64,000 nt of DNA from Methyloceanibacter sp. wino2 (GCF_003071365.1 NZ_CP028960.1:1116001-1180000); one strand, 5' to 3'. Positions 36,727-44,509 are shown, counted from the first letter of the stretch. Numbers and translations are program-made. Notes: a model not told the origin generated them from the letters alone.

Positions 36727-37596
36727 CTAGAAGAAGTTCATCGGGAAGTAGCGCAGGAACAGCTCTTCGTAGGTGCCGCGCGCATGGACCTGCTCGAGCG
36801 CATAGTTCAAAGCCTGAACCAGCGTGCGGTTGCCTTTCTTGACGGCGATGCCGACGCCCTCACCGAAGAAACGCGAGTCCAGATACGGCCCGCCGCGAAA
36901 CTCGCAACAGTTCTCGCTCTCGACACCGTTGAACCAAAAGGCAAGCGTGATCCCGTCGGCGAACACGAGATCGATGGCTCCCTCCTTGAGCGCTTTCTGA
37001 GCCGCTTCACTCGACTCGAACGCGGCAACCGCCGCGCCTGGGAAGAAGGTCTTCAGATAGGCCTCGTGTCCGCTGTCCTTGGCCACGCCGATCTTGAGGC
37101 CCTCGATGGTCTCGGGACCGATGTCGGTGATCTCGCTGTCCTTCCGCGCCGCGAACCGCGCGGGCGTCGCGTAGTAGCGCAAGGTGAAGTCGGCCGATTT
37201 CAGAGCCTCCGCCGTGATGCGGATCGAAGCGATCGCCGCATCCGCTTCGCCGGTCTCGATCGCCGGCATCAGACTGCTCCAGTTCGTCGCGGTGATCTCA
37301 CACTCGACCGCAAGGACGTTGCAGATCGCCTGCGCAAGATCGATGTTGAAGCCGGTCAATGCGCCGACCTCGTCGTAATAGTGAAACGGCGGGTAGTCGG
37401 AATCAGTGATGAAGCGGATCTTCTTCAGCCCCGCCAAATCGGGCTTCGGCCGATAGGCATCGCCCTGCCACGCGTCCGGCACGATCGGCTTGGTCTCGGT
37501 CTCGGGGGACTGCGCGTGGGCGGTGAACGCCACAGCGCCCACCGTCGCGAGAGCCACTAGGACGGCCCCGATCGGCCCCGCAAGAAATCGCATCAT
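36727..37596 (-). CDS. ABC transporter substrate-binding protein (amino-acid type)
   Basis: A 289-residue periplasmic binding protein: a signal peptide (AVLVALATVGAVAFTAHA), then the SBP_bac_3 fold with FITDSDYPPFHYYDEVGALTGFNIDLAQAICN, WSSLMPAIETGEADAAIASI and GLKIGVAKDSGHEAYL. Such proteins bind polar amino acids or related small solutes. No permease or ATPase gene is next to it, so it is an orphan here. Start ATG 37596 or 37593. It converges on the desaturase gene. Confidence 0.88.
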   Translation of the reverse strand: MMRFLAGPIGAVLVALATVGAVAFTAHAQSPETETKPIVPDAWQGDAYRPKPDLAGLKKIRFITDSDYPPFHYYDEVGALTGFNIDLAQAICNVLAVECEITATNWSSLMPAIETGEADAAIASIRITAEALKSADFTLRYYATPARFAARKDSEITDIGPETIEGLKIGVAKDSGHEAYLKTFFPGAAVAAFESSEAAQKALKEGAIDLVFADGITLAFWFNGVESENCCEFRGGPYLDSRFFGEGVGIAVKKGNRTLVQALNYALEQVHARGTYEELFLRYFPMNFF

Positions 37597-37803
37597 TGAA
37601 GATCACCACGCGTCTTTCGTCGTCTCCGTCTTAGCGCGCCTTGATGGCCATCGCCAGAGCGGCGGACGCCTTCGGCTGCAGAACGCCAAGGCACAATCTA
37701 TAAGTGTAAATTAGCGCAATACGTTGCTGTACCTGTATTCAATCGTTGCCTCACAGCGAAAATACGGAAAAATACCAACGAGTGCGTTGTGGGGGAAATA
37801 CCC

Positions 37804-39699
37804 GTGTCGCTTGTCTACGAGACCCCGGCGGTCGATCCGCCGGAGGCGTCCGCTCCGGCTGTTGCGCCGCTGTCGGCGTCGGTCGAATACAGCTTCCTGG
37901 CTCGGGCGCAGCTTCACCCCGCGGCCCTCGCCCATGCCTGCCGCCTTGCCGAGCAGTGGGGCGTTCCACCCCACGAGGTGCTGATCGCCGCCGGCCACAT
38001 TACAGAAGAGGCCTACATGGCCGCGCTCGCATCCTCGGCCGGCGTCGCCTTCGTGCGCCGCATTCCCGAAGGGGGTGCCGGTGCGCCGGGCAAGGCGAAG
38101 CTGCGCCAATGTTTGACCACCGGCATCCTGCAGGAAACAGGTCCGGCGCGGCGTCTGCTCCTCGGATTTACGTGCTTGCGCCCTTTCGCCATGCGGGCGC
38201 TCCTTGCCCGTCTCGCTCCGCTCCCCGTCGCGCTGGTGCCCCCGCGCGAACTCCGCCGCGCGCTTGCAGAGTGCTTCGGCTCGAGCCTAGCGCAGGGCGC
38301 CATCTCTGCTCTGAAATCGCGCCGGCCAAACTTGAGCGCGCACCATCCCGCCAGCGCTTGGCAGGTTTGGGCGCTCGTCCTGGGCTGTCTCGCCCTCATG
38401 GCGGCGGGACTGACCGCGCCGATCGCGACGGCCTATGCCGTGTCCATCGGTCTCGCATTGGTGTTCGTGCCTGTGATCGTGTTCCGGCTGCTCGCCGCTT
38501 TCGCGCTCACCCGCGCAGGCCCCAATGAAGCTCCCGAGTATGCGGCGCGAGATGCGGACCGGGAGTTGCCGACCTACACGATCCTCGCACCGCTCTATCG
38601 CGAGGCGCACATGCTGCGGCCGCTCCTGCACGCGCTGTCGCGGCTCGATTGGCCCGCGGCAAAGCTCGACATCAAGCTGATCCTCGAAGCCGCGGACACC
38701 GAGACGGTCGCGGCCGCACATGGGCTGCGCTTGCCCGCCAATGTCGAACTCGTGGTCGTGCCTGACAGGGGCCCGCGCACCAAACCGAAGGCACTGAATT
38801 TCGCGCTGCCCTTGGCGCGCGGAGACTATCTCGTCGTCTACGATGCGGAGGACCGGCCGGAACCCGACCAGCTCCGGCGCGCCTATCAGGCGTTCCGCGC
38901 GGGCCCGCCCAATCTCGCGACGGTGCAGGCGCGCCTCAACATATACAATCCGGAGGCAAACTGGCTGACGCGCCAGTTCACGATCGAGTACTCGGCCCTG
39001 TTCGACGGGCTCTTGCCCCTGCTCGACACGATGGATCTGCCCATCCCGCTGGGCGGGACCTCCAATCACTTCCGCGTCGAGGCCCTCAAATGGCTCCAGG
39101 CCTGGGACCCGTATAACGTGACGGAAGACGCCGATCTCGGCGCGCGCTTGTCCCGCTTCGGCTATCGCTGCACCGTGATCGGATCCACGACATACGAAGA
39201 GGCACCTGTACGGCTCGGCGGGTGGATCAAGCAGCGCACCCGCTGGCTCAAGGGCTTCATTCAGACCTGGCTCGTGCATATGCGCGCGCCGCGCACGCTC
39301 TTCCGCGAACTGGGCCCGCGTGGCTTTCTTGCCTTTCAGATCATGATCGGCGGCACCATCCTGTCCGCACTCGTGCATCCCTGGTTCTACGGTCTTCTGG
39401 CGTTGGAACTCGCGGGTGGCGGGTTGCTCGCCCTGCCACAGACCGGGCTTGGCCTTCCGTTTTGGACGGTTTCGCTTTTCAGTCTTGTTGCCGGCTATGC
39501 GACGGCCATGGGCCTTGGCGCACTCGCCCTACGCCATCGGGGCTTGCATGGTCTCCTGTGGCAGGTCCCGTTGATGCCGCTCTACTGGCTCCTGATCTCG
39601 GTCGCGGCATACCGGGCCGTGTGGCAGTTCGCCGTCGCCCCTTTCAAATGGGAGAAGACGGAACACGGAAGTCGAGCGAAAACGCGCGCCTCGCGGTGA
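37804..39699 (+). CDS. family 2 glycosyltransferase with MshEN-like N-terminal domain
   Basis: About 631 residues. The N-terminus resembles the MshEN/T2SSE-N domain (LHPAALAHACRLAEQWGVPP, HEVLIAAGHITEEAYMAALA), then two membrane helices, a GT2 domain (PTYTILAPLYREAHMLRPLLHAL, the acidic YDAEDRPEPDQ, TEDADLG, QRTRW) and C-terminal helices. The D-D-D-QxxRW set is that of processive synthases such as cellulose or N-glycan-like polymerases. GTG 37804 is chosen: GGGGGAA lies about 6 bases upstream; GTG 37789 is the alternative. It probably builds an exopolysaccharide at the inner membrane. Confidence 0.87.
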   Translation: MSLVYETPAVDPPEASAPAVAPLSASVEYSFLARAQLHPAALAHACRLAEQWGVPPHEVLIAAGHITEEAYMAALASSAGVAFVRRIPEGGAGAPGKAKLRQCLTTGILQETGPARRLLLGFTCLRPFAMRALLARLAPLPVALVPPRELRRALAECFGSSLAQGAISALKSRRPNLSAHHPASAWQVWALVLGCLALMAAGLTAPIATAYAVSIGLALVFVPVIVFRLLAAFALTRAGPNEAPEYAARDADRELPTYTILAPLYREAHMLRPLLHALSRLDWPAAKLDIKLILEAADTETVAAAHGLRLPANVELVVVPDRGPRTKPKALNFALPLARGDYLVVYDAEDRPEPDQLRRAYQAFRAGPPNLATVQARLNIYNPEANWLTRQFTIEYSALFDGLLPLLDTMDLPIPLGGTSNHFRVEALKWLQAWDPYNVTEDADLGARLSRFGYRCTVIGSTTYEEAPVRLGGWIKQRTRWLKGFIQTWLVHMRAPRTLFRELGPRGFLAFQIMIGGTILSALVHPWFYGLLALELAGGGLLALPQTGLGLPFWTVSLFSLVAGYATAMGLGALALRHRGLHGLLWQVPLMPLYWLLISVAAYRAVWQFAVAPFKWEKTEHGSRAKTRASR

Positions 39700-39740
39700 G
39701 GCACGACTTGCGGCGAAAGAAAACGGAAGTGGGGAAGGAT

Positions 39741-39815
39741 TGGAGCGGGTAGCGGGAATCGAACCCGCGACACGTAGCTTGGGAAGCTACTGCTCTACCA
39801 CTGAGCTACACCCGC
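39741..39815 (-). tRNA. tRNA-Gly (anticodon CCC)
   Basis: The minus strand folds as a cloverleaf: acceptor GCGGGTG pairs with TACCCGC (last pair G-T), T-arm GCGGGTTCGAATCCCGC, and anticodon loop TTCCCAA on a GTAGC/GCTAC stem, giving anticodon CCC (Gly, GGG). The discriminator is T and CCA is encoded (39741-39743). It lies about 45 bases past the glycosyltransferase stop, opposite strand. Confidence 0.95.
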
Positions 39816-39967
39816 CCGCGGCCACCATGGGTAGCCGGAGCAGAATGACTTGGAAAGGCAGAAAAGCAAGCGGCCCTCACGCAAGGGTGAATACCTAAGG
39901 GCTTGCGGTTCCCTAAGCCGCATCGGTTAATGCGCGCATATCCATTGGGGATTGAGCCGCCGCGCAG

Positions 39968-40957
39968 ATGACAGACGCCACCCTCGTCAAACCAACACAA
40001 AAGTTCTCCGACCCGGACCTGACGGCCGACGGCAGCCGCCGCGCCCGGGTCCCGCTGACGCGACTGCGTACGCTGTGGATCAATACGGGCACGCTGTGCA
40101 ACATCGCCTGCCGCAACTGCTACATCGAATCGAGCCCGACCAACGACACCTTCGTCTATATCAGCCGGGCCGAGGCCGCCGCCTTCCTCGACGAGATCGC
40201 TGAAGACAGCTGGCCGGTGGGAGAGATCGGGTTCACCGGCGGCGAGCCCTTCATGAACCCGGACATGATCGGCATGATCGAGGACGCGCTCGATCGACAT
40301 TTATCCGTACTCGTCCTAACGAACGCCATGCAGCCGATGATGCGGCGCCCCGTGCGCGACGGCTTGCTGGCACTTCGGGAGGCCCACGGGGACCGGCTGA
40401 CACTGCGCGTTAGCCTCGATCACTACACGGCCGCGCGTCACGACGAAGAACGCGGCGCCGGCACGTTCGACAAGACGCTGGAAGGGATCGACTGGCTCGC
40501 GACGGAGGGCTTCTCGATCACGCTTGCCGGACGCACATGTTGGGGCGAATCCGAGCAAGCCGCCAGGGCGGGATATGCCGCGCTGATCGCTACCCGCTCC
40601 TGGCCCATCGCGGCCGAACGGCCGGATGCGCTCGCGCTGTTTCCGGAAATGGATGCGCAAGAAGATGTGCCGGAGATCACCGAGGGGTGCTGGGACATCC
40701 TGAATCTGTCGCCAACCAAAATGATGTGCGCGTCGAGCCGCATGGTCGCGAAACGGCGCGGCGACCGGGTCCCTGTCGTTCTCCCTTGCACGCTGCTCAC
40801 GGACCTTCCACGTTTTGGCATGGGGGCCACGCTCGCGCAGGCAGCAACGGCCGACGGCGATCTATTTGATCAGGGTACGGTTAAACTCTGCCACCCGCAT
40901 TGCGCGCGGTTCTGCGTCCTGGGTGGGGCTTCCTGCTCGGCAGCCCCCCTTGAATAG
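39968..40957 (+). CDS. radical SAM protein
   Basis: A 329-residue radical SAM enzyme: the cluster motif CNIACRNC (C-x3-C-x2-C), then a GGEPFMN stretch that helps bind SAM, and a C-terminal cysteine group (CHPHCARFCVLGGASC) that may hold an auxiliary cluster. N-terminal part TDATLVKPTQKFSDPDL is an extra lead. The substrate is unknown. It stands alone on the plus strand; no partner gene is adjacent besides the XRE regulator after 145 bp. Confidence 0.85.
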   Translation: MTDATLVKPTQKFSDPDLTADGSRRARVPLTRLRTLWINTGTLCNIACRNCYIESSPTNDTFVYISRAEAAAFLDEIAEDSWPVGEIGFTGGEPFMNPDMIGMIEDALDRHLSVLVLTNAMQPMMRRPVRDGLLALREAHGDRLTLRVSLDHYTAARHDEERGAGTFDKTLEGIDWLATEGFSITLAGRTCWGESEQAARAGYAALIATRSWPIAAERPDALALFPEMDAQEDVPEITEGCWDILNLSPTKMMCASSRMVAKRRGDRVPVVLPCTLLTDLPRFGMGATLAQAATADGDLFDQGTVKLCHPHCARFCVLGGASCSAAPLE

Positions 40958-41006
40958 ACCCCGCCTATCAAGCAACATCAGAGTGTTACGCCCTAGTCTA
41001 TAACGG

Positions 41007-41019
41007 CTCTAAATTAGAG
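41007..41019. repeat. short dyad CTCTA-N3-TAGAG
   Basis: Perfect 5-bp arms with a three-base centre, lying about 85 bases upstream of the XRE gene start at 41103. It could be an operator, perhaps for self-regulation by the XRE protein. No proof beyond symmetry. Confidence 0.3.
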
Positions 41020-41026
41020 GCCTGCT

Positions 41027-41037
41027 ACGTCTTTAGG
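41027..41037 (+). promoter_or_regulatory. 11-bp motif shared with luxI leader
   Basis: ACGTCTTTAGG, 66-76 bases upstream of the XRE start codon, occurs also 40-50 bases upstream of the luxI-like start in the same orientation to the gene. In both, ATTGC follows after three to five bases. It may be a common regulatory site; function unknown. Confidence 0.4.
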
Positions 41038-41102
41038 ACTATTGCAACCGAGAGAAACAACTGTAATTGGTTGTCGACACTCAGCGCATCACAGGAGCGA
41101 AT

Positions 41103-41498
41103 ATGGGAAAGAAGTCGCCGCAACAGACAGATGTGGTAGTTGGACACAACATCCGTTTTTGGCGGTTGGAACGGAAGATGTCGCAGACCGATCTGGCCAA
41201 CCTGCTTGGTCTGACCTTCCAGCAGATTCAAAAGTACGAAAATGGCGCGAATCGCGTGGGCGCAAGCCGGCTCATGCAGATCGCCACCGCTCTCGATGTG
41301 CCAATCCACGCCTTCTTCGACGGCGCCGGCCCGCAGACAGACGAGACGGAATCGCCCATCAAGTTCGTCGGGGATCAGCAAGCTCTGCGCCTTGTCCGCG
41401 CGTTTGCCGATATCGACGACGCGGGGCTGCGCCGCTCGGTCGTGAACCTCGTCGAAGGCATCGCGGGCAGCCAGCCCGAAGAGAACGGCGCGAAGTAG
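41103..41498 (+). CDS. XRE family transcriptional regulator
   Basis: A 131-residue DNA-binding protein with an N-terminal helix-turn-helix (FWRLERKMSQTDLANLLGLTFQQIQKYENGANRV, read as the usual XRE fold) and a short acidic C-terminal tail. ATG 41103 has GGAG upstream. It is convergent to the phyH-linked 100-aa gene and shares an 11-bp leader motif with the luxI-like gene. It belongs to a common rhizobial XRE type; targets are unknown. Confidence 0.85.
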   Translation: MGKKSPQQTDVVVGHNIRFWRLERKMSQTDLANLLGLTFQQIQKYENGANRVGASRLMQIATALDVPIHAFFDGAGPQTDETESPIKFVGDQQALRLVRAFADIDDAGLRRSVVNLVEGIAGSQPEENGAK

Positions 41499-41510
41499 AT
41501 CGAGCCGACT

Positions 41511-41813
41511 TCAATGCGCCTTCGAGGACGGAGGCGCTTCCTCGGCGGCGTCTATGTCCTCCCTGTCGACGCTGTCAGAGATGACCTTGCTCAGTTCAGC
41601 TTCCGCCAGTTTCAAATAGTGCACGAAATTGTGCTGCCGGTGCTGCAGGCCCTCGATAATGGCGTAGTCGAGCAGCAGGAGCAGGGTCCGAGACCATTGT
41701 GGAAAATTCACGGTGGGATCGGGATCGGCGATTTCGTCGATCCCACCGTCTGTCGCCTCGACGGACTCGCTCTCAAGCGATGGCCAGCCGGCACCGGGAG
41801 GACGGCGCCTCAC
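41511..41813 (-). CDS. hypothetical protein coupled to the phyH-like gene
   Basis: A 100-residue protein with an acidic start (SLESESVEATDGGIDEIADPDPTV), a central helix containing RTLLLLLDYAIIEGLQHRQ and an acidic C-terminus (VDREDIDAAEEAPPSS). GTG 41813 overlaps the stop of the phytanoyl-CoA-dioxygenase-like gene (GTGA, 41810-41813), so it is translated after it. No family recognised. It may be a partner of the enzyme or of the AHL circuit; this is inference from coupling. A start further in is not ruled out. Confidence 0.55.
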   Translation of the reverse strand: MRRRPPGAGWPSLESESVEATDGGIDEIADPDPTVNFPQWSRTLLLLLDYAIIEGLQHRQHNFVHYLKLAEAELSKVISDSVDREDIDAAEEAPPSSKAH

Positions 41814-42838
41814 GCCGCTTTACTCCCGGTCAGTTGACCCAAGGCCGTTCCGGGCGCCGCGCTTGCGGCTACCGCATCACTCGGGGCCCTCTCCCAGACG
41901 ACAGGGAAGTCCGCGCCGCTTAGCGGATCACCGGTGTTGAGCCGGCCCGTGTGATGCAATTGCGCCGGCGCCCAGGGCCGTTCCTTGAAACGGATGTCGT
42001 CACCGCAATAGCGGATCGAGGCGGCGCGGCGCACCTGGTAACGGCTCTGGTTTCCACCCGTGCCGTGGATCGTCCTGTAGTGATGGACCAGGACATCGCC
42101 CGGCTCGACGTCGAAGTGAACGATGTCGTAGTCGTCCAGATTGTTCTCGATGTCCGGTAGATCCTCGCCCTCCGAACCCGGCAACGGGGCCTGCGAGATA
42201 AAGACATTGGGCTTGTAGAGCGTGCCGTCGCGGTGCGACCCGCGCACATACATCATGGCGCCGGTCTCCAAGGTCACCGGATCGGCGGGGACCCACATGA
42301 CGCAGCATTGCTCGCCTTCGATCTCGAAATAAGTCGCATCTTGATGGAAGGCAGTTTTGCCGGGCGTGTTGGGCTCCTTGACGAAAACCTGGTCGCCGAA
42401 GAAGCGGACCGTGCCCGATTGCAGCAACTCTCCAGCAATCTCCGGCAGCGCGCCGTGCGTGCAAAGCTGGCGATAGCTGTCGAGCCGCGCAGCCACGCCG
42501 GTATCGATGAAGTACGCCCCCTGGCGCGCCTCGGAACCCTCGTCGGCCAGGAGCGGTTTCCCGGTCGACTTGACGTAGTCCATGATCGCCTCGAGGTCGT
42601 ACTGACCATCGCTCATGGCGCGAAGCTGGTCGACGTCGTTCTCGGCGGTCGCCTTCAGGACCTTGGTGAAGTCGTAGCCGCTCGGGCTGTCGTCGAGCTT
42701 GTTCACGGTGAGGTCGATGGACCGCCTCAAGCTATTGACCGACTCGAGGCTGAGAATGCCCTTGAGCAGGACCACCCCGGCCTGCCTGTAGGCGGCAATT
42801 TCGTCTTGCGTAACCGCTCGTGTGATGTGGTGTGACAT
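41810..42838 (-). CDS. phytanoyl-CoA dioxygenase (PhyH) family oxygenase
   Basis: A 342-residue Fe(II)/2-oxoglutarate oxygenase. The metal ligands are His165 and Asp167 (AFHQDATYF) and a distal His near 258 (HYRTIHGTGGN), with a downstream Arg set (QSRYQVRRAAS) for 2-oxoglutarate. The cupin-type double-strand core (PGDVLVHHYR) is present. PhyH enzymes hydroxylate fatty acyl groups or small metabolites. It lies 27 bases after the luxI-like gene, with a GAGGGAG ribosome site, so it is probably in the same operon and may act on the acyl chain of the signal. Confidence 0.85.
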   Translation of the reverse strand: MSHHITRAVTQDEIAAYRQAGVVLLKGILSLESVNSLRRSIDLTVNKLDDSPSGYDFTKVLKATAENDVDQLRAMSDGQYDLEAIMDYVKSTGKPLLADEGSEARQGAYFIDTGVAARLDSYRQLCTHGALPEIAGELLQSGTVRFFGDQVFVKEPNTPGKTAFHQDATYFEIEGEQCCVMWVPADPVTLETGAMMYVRGSHRDGTLYKPNVFISQAPLPGSEGEDLPDIENNLDDYDIVHFDVEPGDVLVHHYRTIHGTGGNQSRYQVRRAASIRYCGDDIRFKERPWAPAQLHHTGRLNTGDPLSGADFPVVWERAPSDAVAASAAPGTALGQLTGSKAA

Positions 42839-42865
42839 CTGATCAACTCCCTCTCAAGAACTGCG

Positions 42866-43534
42866 CTAAGCAACGTCTCTGAACTGCGGAGCAGCATTCG
42901 GATAAGCGAAAGCTTCCGGCGCCGGCGAGTATTCCAGCGCGCCGTAGCTCCGGATTTCGGTGATGGCGCGCTCGGTGACGGGCAGCCGGATGGCCATGCA
43001 GGTGCCCCCGCCAGGTACCCCCTTGCCGCCGCCATAGGGGTGCGCGGATCCGAGTGCGAAGGTCTGCGAGTTGACCTTCTTGAAGCTTCTCAGAAGAGGC
43101 GCATCGATGACCGTTTGGATATGCCGGATGCCGTAGCTCCAAGCCCATTCGGTCATGGCACCGAGGATGCGGGCCTTCACGACCCGATTGCTCTCGGCCG
43201 TCTTCTCCCGCGGCGATGCGATATAGCGTGTCCCCTCGTACACGAACGGATCGCGCAAGGCGGTACCGCCGTCGGATAGGTGCGGGTAGTAGTCTGCCGT
43301 GAGCGATGCGACGGTCGTGGGCGTCAGACGAACCGCGCCCTGCAAATGTCCTACTTCGTCGATATCTACGAAGTACACCGCCTGGTCGGTATCGTACTGG
43401 TCGATCTCGAGCCCGTTCCTGGCGGGCAGCGACCAGCGGCGATTGACCACGAATGTTTCGTACCGTGCGCGGAAAAGCGTCTCGAACAGGCCAGCGTGGT
43501 GCGCCCTGTCCTTACCCTCAATGACTTGGACCAT
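42866..43534 (-). CDS. luxI: LuxI-family acyl-homoserine lactone synthase
   Basis: A 222-residue AHL synthase, which joins S-adenosylmethionine and an acyl group into a homoserine lactone signal. LuxI's invariant residues are present: R24, F28, W34, E43, D45, D48 (EIDQYD), R69 (VRLTPT), E100 and R103 (EGTRY). The acyl group (straight-chain, branched or aromatic) cannot be read from the sequence. The start ATG 43534 has a six-G Shine-Dalgarno, which lies inside a leader hairpin. It is 109 bases downstream of the luxR-like gene, same strand. Confidence 0.92.
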   Translation of the reverse strand: MVQVIEGKDRAHHAGLFETLFRARYETFVVNRRWSLPARNGLEIDQYDTDQAVYFVDIDEVGHLQGAVRLTPTTVASLTADYYPHLSDGGTALRDPFVYEGTRYIASPREKTAESNRVVKARILGAMTEWAWSYGIRHIQTVIDAPLLRSFKKVNSQTFALGSAHPYGGGKGVPGGGTCMAIRLPVTERAITEIRSYGALEYSPAPEAFAYPNAAPQFRDVA

Positions 43535-43541
43535 CGTTAAG

Positions 43542-43564
43542 CCCCCCGATTGGAATCGCGGGGG
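43542..43564 (-). promoter_or_regulatory. RBS-sequestering hairpin ahead of luxI
   Basis: On the mRNA strand, CCCCC(G)CGAT pairs with ATCGGGGGG: nine base pairs with one bulged G and a TCCA loop. The 3' arm is the luxI Shine-Dalgarno (six G), 7 bases before the ATG. It would lower translation unless opened. Seen directly in the sequence; regulatory role inferred. Confidence 0.55.
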
Positions 43565-43573
43565 CAATCAGGC

Positions 43574-43584
43574 CCTAAAGACGT
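43574..43584 (-). promoter_or_regulatory. 11-bp motif shared with XRE leader
   Basis: ACGTCTTTAGG on the luxI sense strand, 40-50 bases ahead of the luxI start, followed by ATTGC after five bases. The same 11-mer lies in the XRE gene's leader (41027-41037) in the same relative orientation. Confidence 0.4.
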
Positions 43585-43609
43585 GGGTTCCGACTATCCT
43601 AGTTTCTTT

Positions 43610-43639
43610 GTATTGCCTGAATTTTTGTTGGTGATTCAA
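43610..43639 (-). promoter_or_regulatory. candidate luxI promoter
   Basis: On the minus strand TTGAAT (43639-43634), an 18-base spacer and CAATAC (43615-43610) resemble a weak sigma-70 promoter next to the luxR stop codon. A start near 43603 would give a leader of about 70 bases holding the shared motif and the hairpin. Confidence 0.25.
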
Positions 43640-43643
43640 CGCT

Positions 43644-44387
43644 CTACAGCGTGATTTCACCAAACCGGATGGCCTTTACGACGGCAAAAGTGCGTCGGAA
43701 GGCATCGAGCTTCCGTTTGGCACGCTCCACGTGCACGGTCACGGTGGCCGGCGAGATCGCCAGGATGGCGGCGATTTCCTGGTCGGATTTACCGGCGGCG
43801 ATCCAGCGCATCACCTCCTTCTCCCGGGGCGTCAGCGGTGTATGCGCTTCGCTCCCGCGCACCTGCTCCAGAAGGACGCGCTTGAGCGCCTGATGGCTGT
43901 AGAGCGAGATCAGTTCGACCGCGCGGCGCGCGTCCTGCGAGAGATCCGGGTTCCGGCCGCACGGGCTGAAGACGGACAGCGCTCCCGACAGGGTGACGAT
44001 CGGGATGATCAGCCCGTCATTGACGTCGAACTCCCGCGCCTCCTCGATAATGCGCTTGTCCGCCCGGTTGAGGTCCCGGCGCTCAACCACGTCGCTCCAC
44101 GAGAAGGGCCGCACCGAATCGCGCAACTCCGTGACCACGGGGTCGCGCAAGACGTAGTTCTTCTCTTCGTAGTGGTCGATGTAGTCCTGGGGCCGGGTGT
44201 TGAGATGCACGCCTTTCTTAAAAGGCTCGCCGGGGCCCGGCATGATGAAACTGGTGACGCAGGTGAAGCCGTACCAAGCCAGCTCCTCGGAGATCGCGGA
44301 ACAGATGGCGTCGTAGTCCTTCAGACCCTCGATCTTCTCGACGAAGTCGAGCGGCCGATGGGCGTATGGCGAAGGCGAACTCTCCAA
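43644..44387 (-). CDS. luxR: LuxR-family AHL-responsive regulator
   Basis: A protein of about 247 residues: an autoinducer-binding domain (residues 15-165: ISEELAWYGFTCVTSFIMPGPG, YVLRDPVVTELR with the conserved Asp-Pro, FSWSDV) and a C-terminal LuxR helix-turn-helix (TPLTPREKEVMRWIAAGKSDQEIAAILAIS, read in pieces). It is the likely receptor for the signal made by the adjacent synthase. The start is uncertain: TTG 44387 is used here, as a longer frame from TTG 44444 would run through an operator-like dyad. Both are TTG. Confidence 0.88.
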   Translation of the reverse strand: MESSPSPYAHRPLDFVEKIEGLKDYDAICSAISEELAWYGFTCVTSFIMPGPGEPFKKGVHLNTRPQDYIDHYEEKNYVLRDPVVTELRDSVRPFSWSDVVERRDLNRADKRIIEEAREFDVNDGLIIPIVTLSGALSVFSPCGRNPDLSQDARRAVELISLYSHQALKRVLLEQVRGSEAHTPLTPREKEVMRWIAAGKSDQEIAAILAISPATVTVHVERAKRKLDAFRRTFAVVKAIRFGEITL

Positions 44388-44425
44388 TGTGCAAGCCCCA
44401 TACAAATAAGTGCGACGCGCGATTG

Positions 44426-44444
44426 TTGCATCTAAGAATTGCAA
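44426..44444. promoter_or_regulatory. lux-box-like dyad TTGCA-N9-TGCAA
   Basis: TTGCATCTAAGAATTGCAA, a 19-bp inverted repeat with perfect 5-bp arms and one further inner pair. It lies 39 bases upstream of TTG 44387. The size and symmetry are those of lux boxes; the sequence itself does not match the classic consensus. Overlap with the longer LuxR start argues for the shorter start. Confidence 0.35.
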
Positions 44445-44456
44445 GTCAACAGAACA

Positions 44457-44482
44457 CTCCCGTTTTCGGCCAAAAATGGGAG
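44457..44482. terminator. hairpin between secreted protein and luxR
   Basis: CTCCC and GGGAG arms with inner TTTT/AAAA pairing across a GC-rich loop (26 bases). It follows the leftward 209-aa gene's stop at 44510. No U-run follows, so it may be a weak terminator or an attenuator of luxR expression. Confidence 0.4.
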
Positions 44483-44509
44483 CTTGCAGCGCATTAGCCG
44501 CACACTGAC

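Noticed and set aside
37597-37803. Lux-box before the glycosyltransferase (GTACCTGTATTC, GTTGC repeats)
   Set aside because: The parts do not form a dyad and do not resemble the TTGCA-N9-TGCAA element before luxR.
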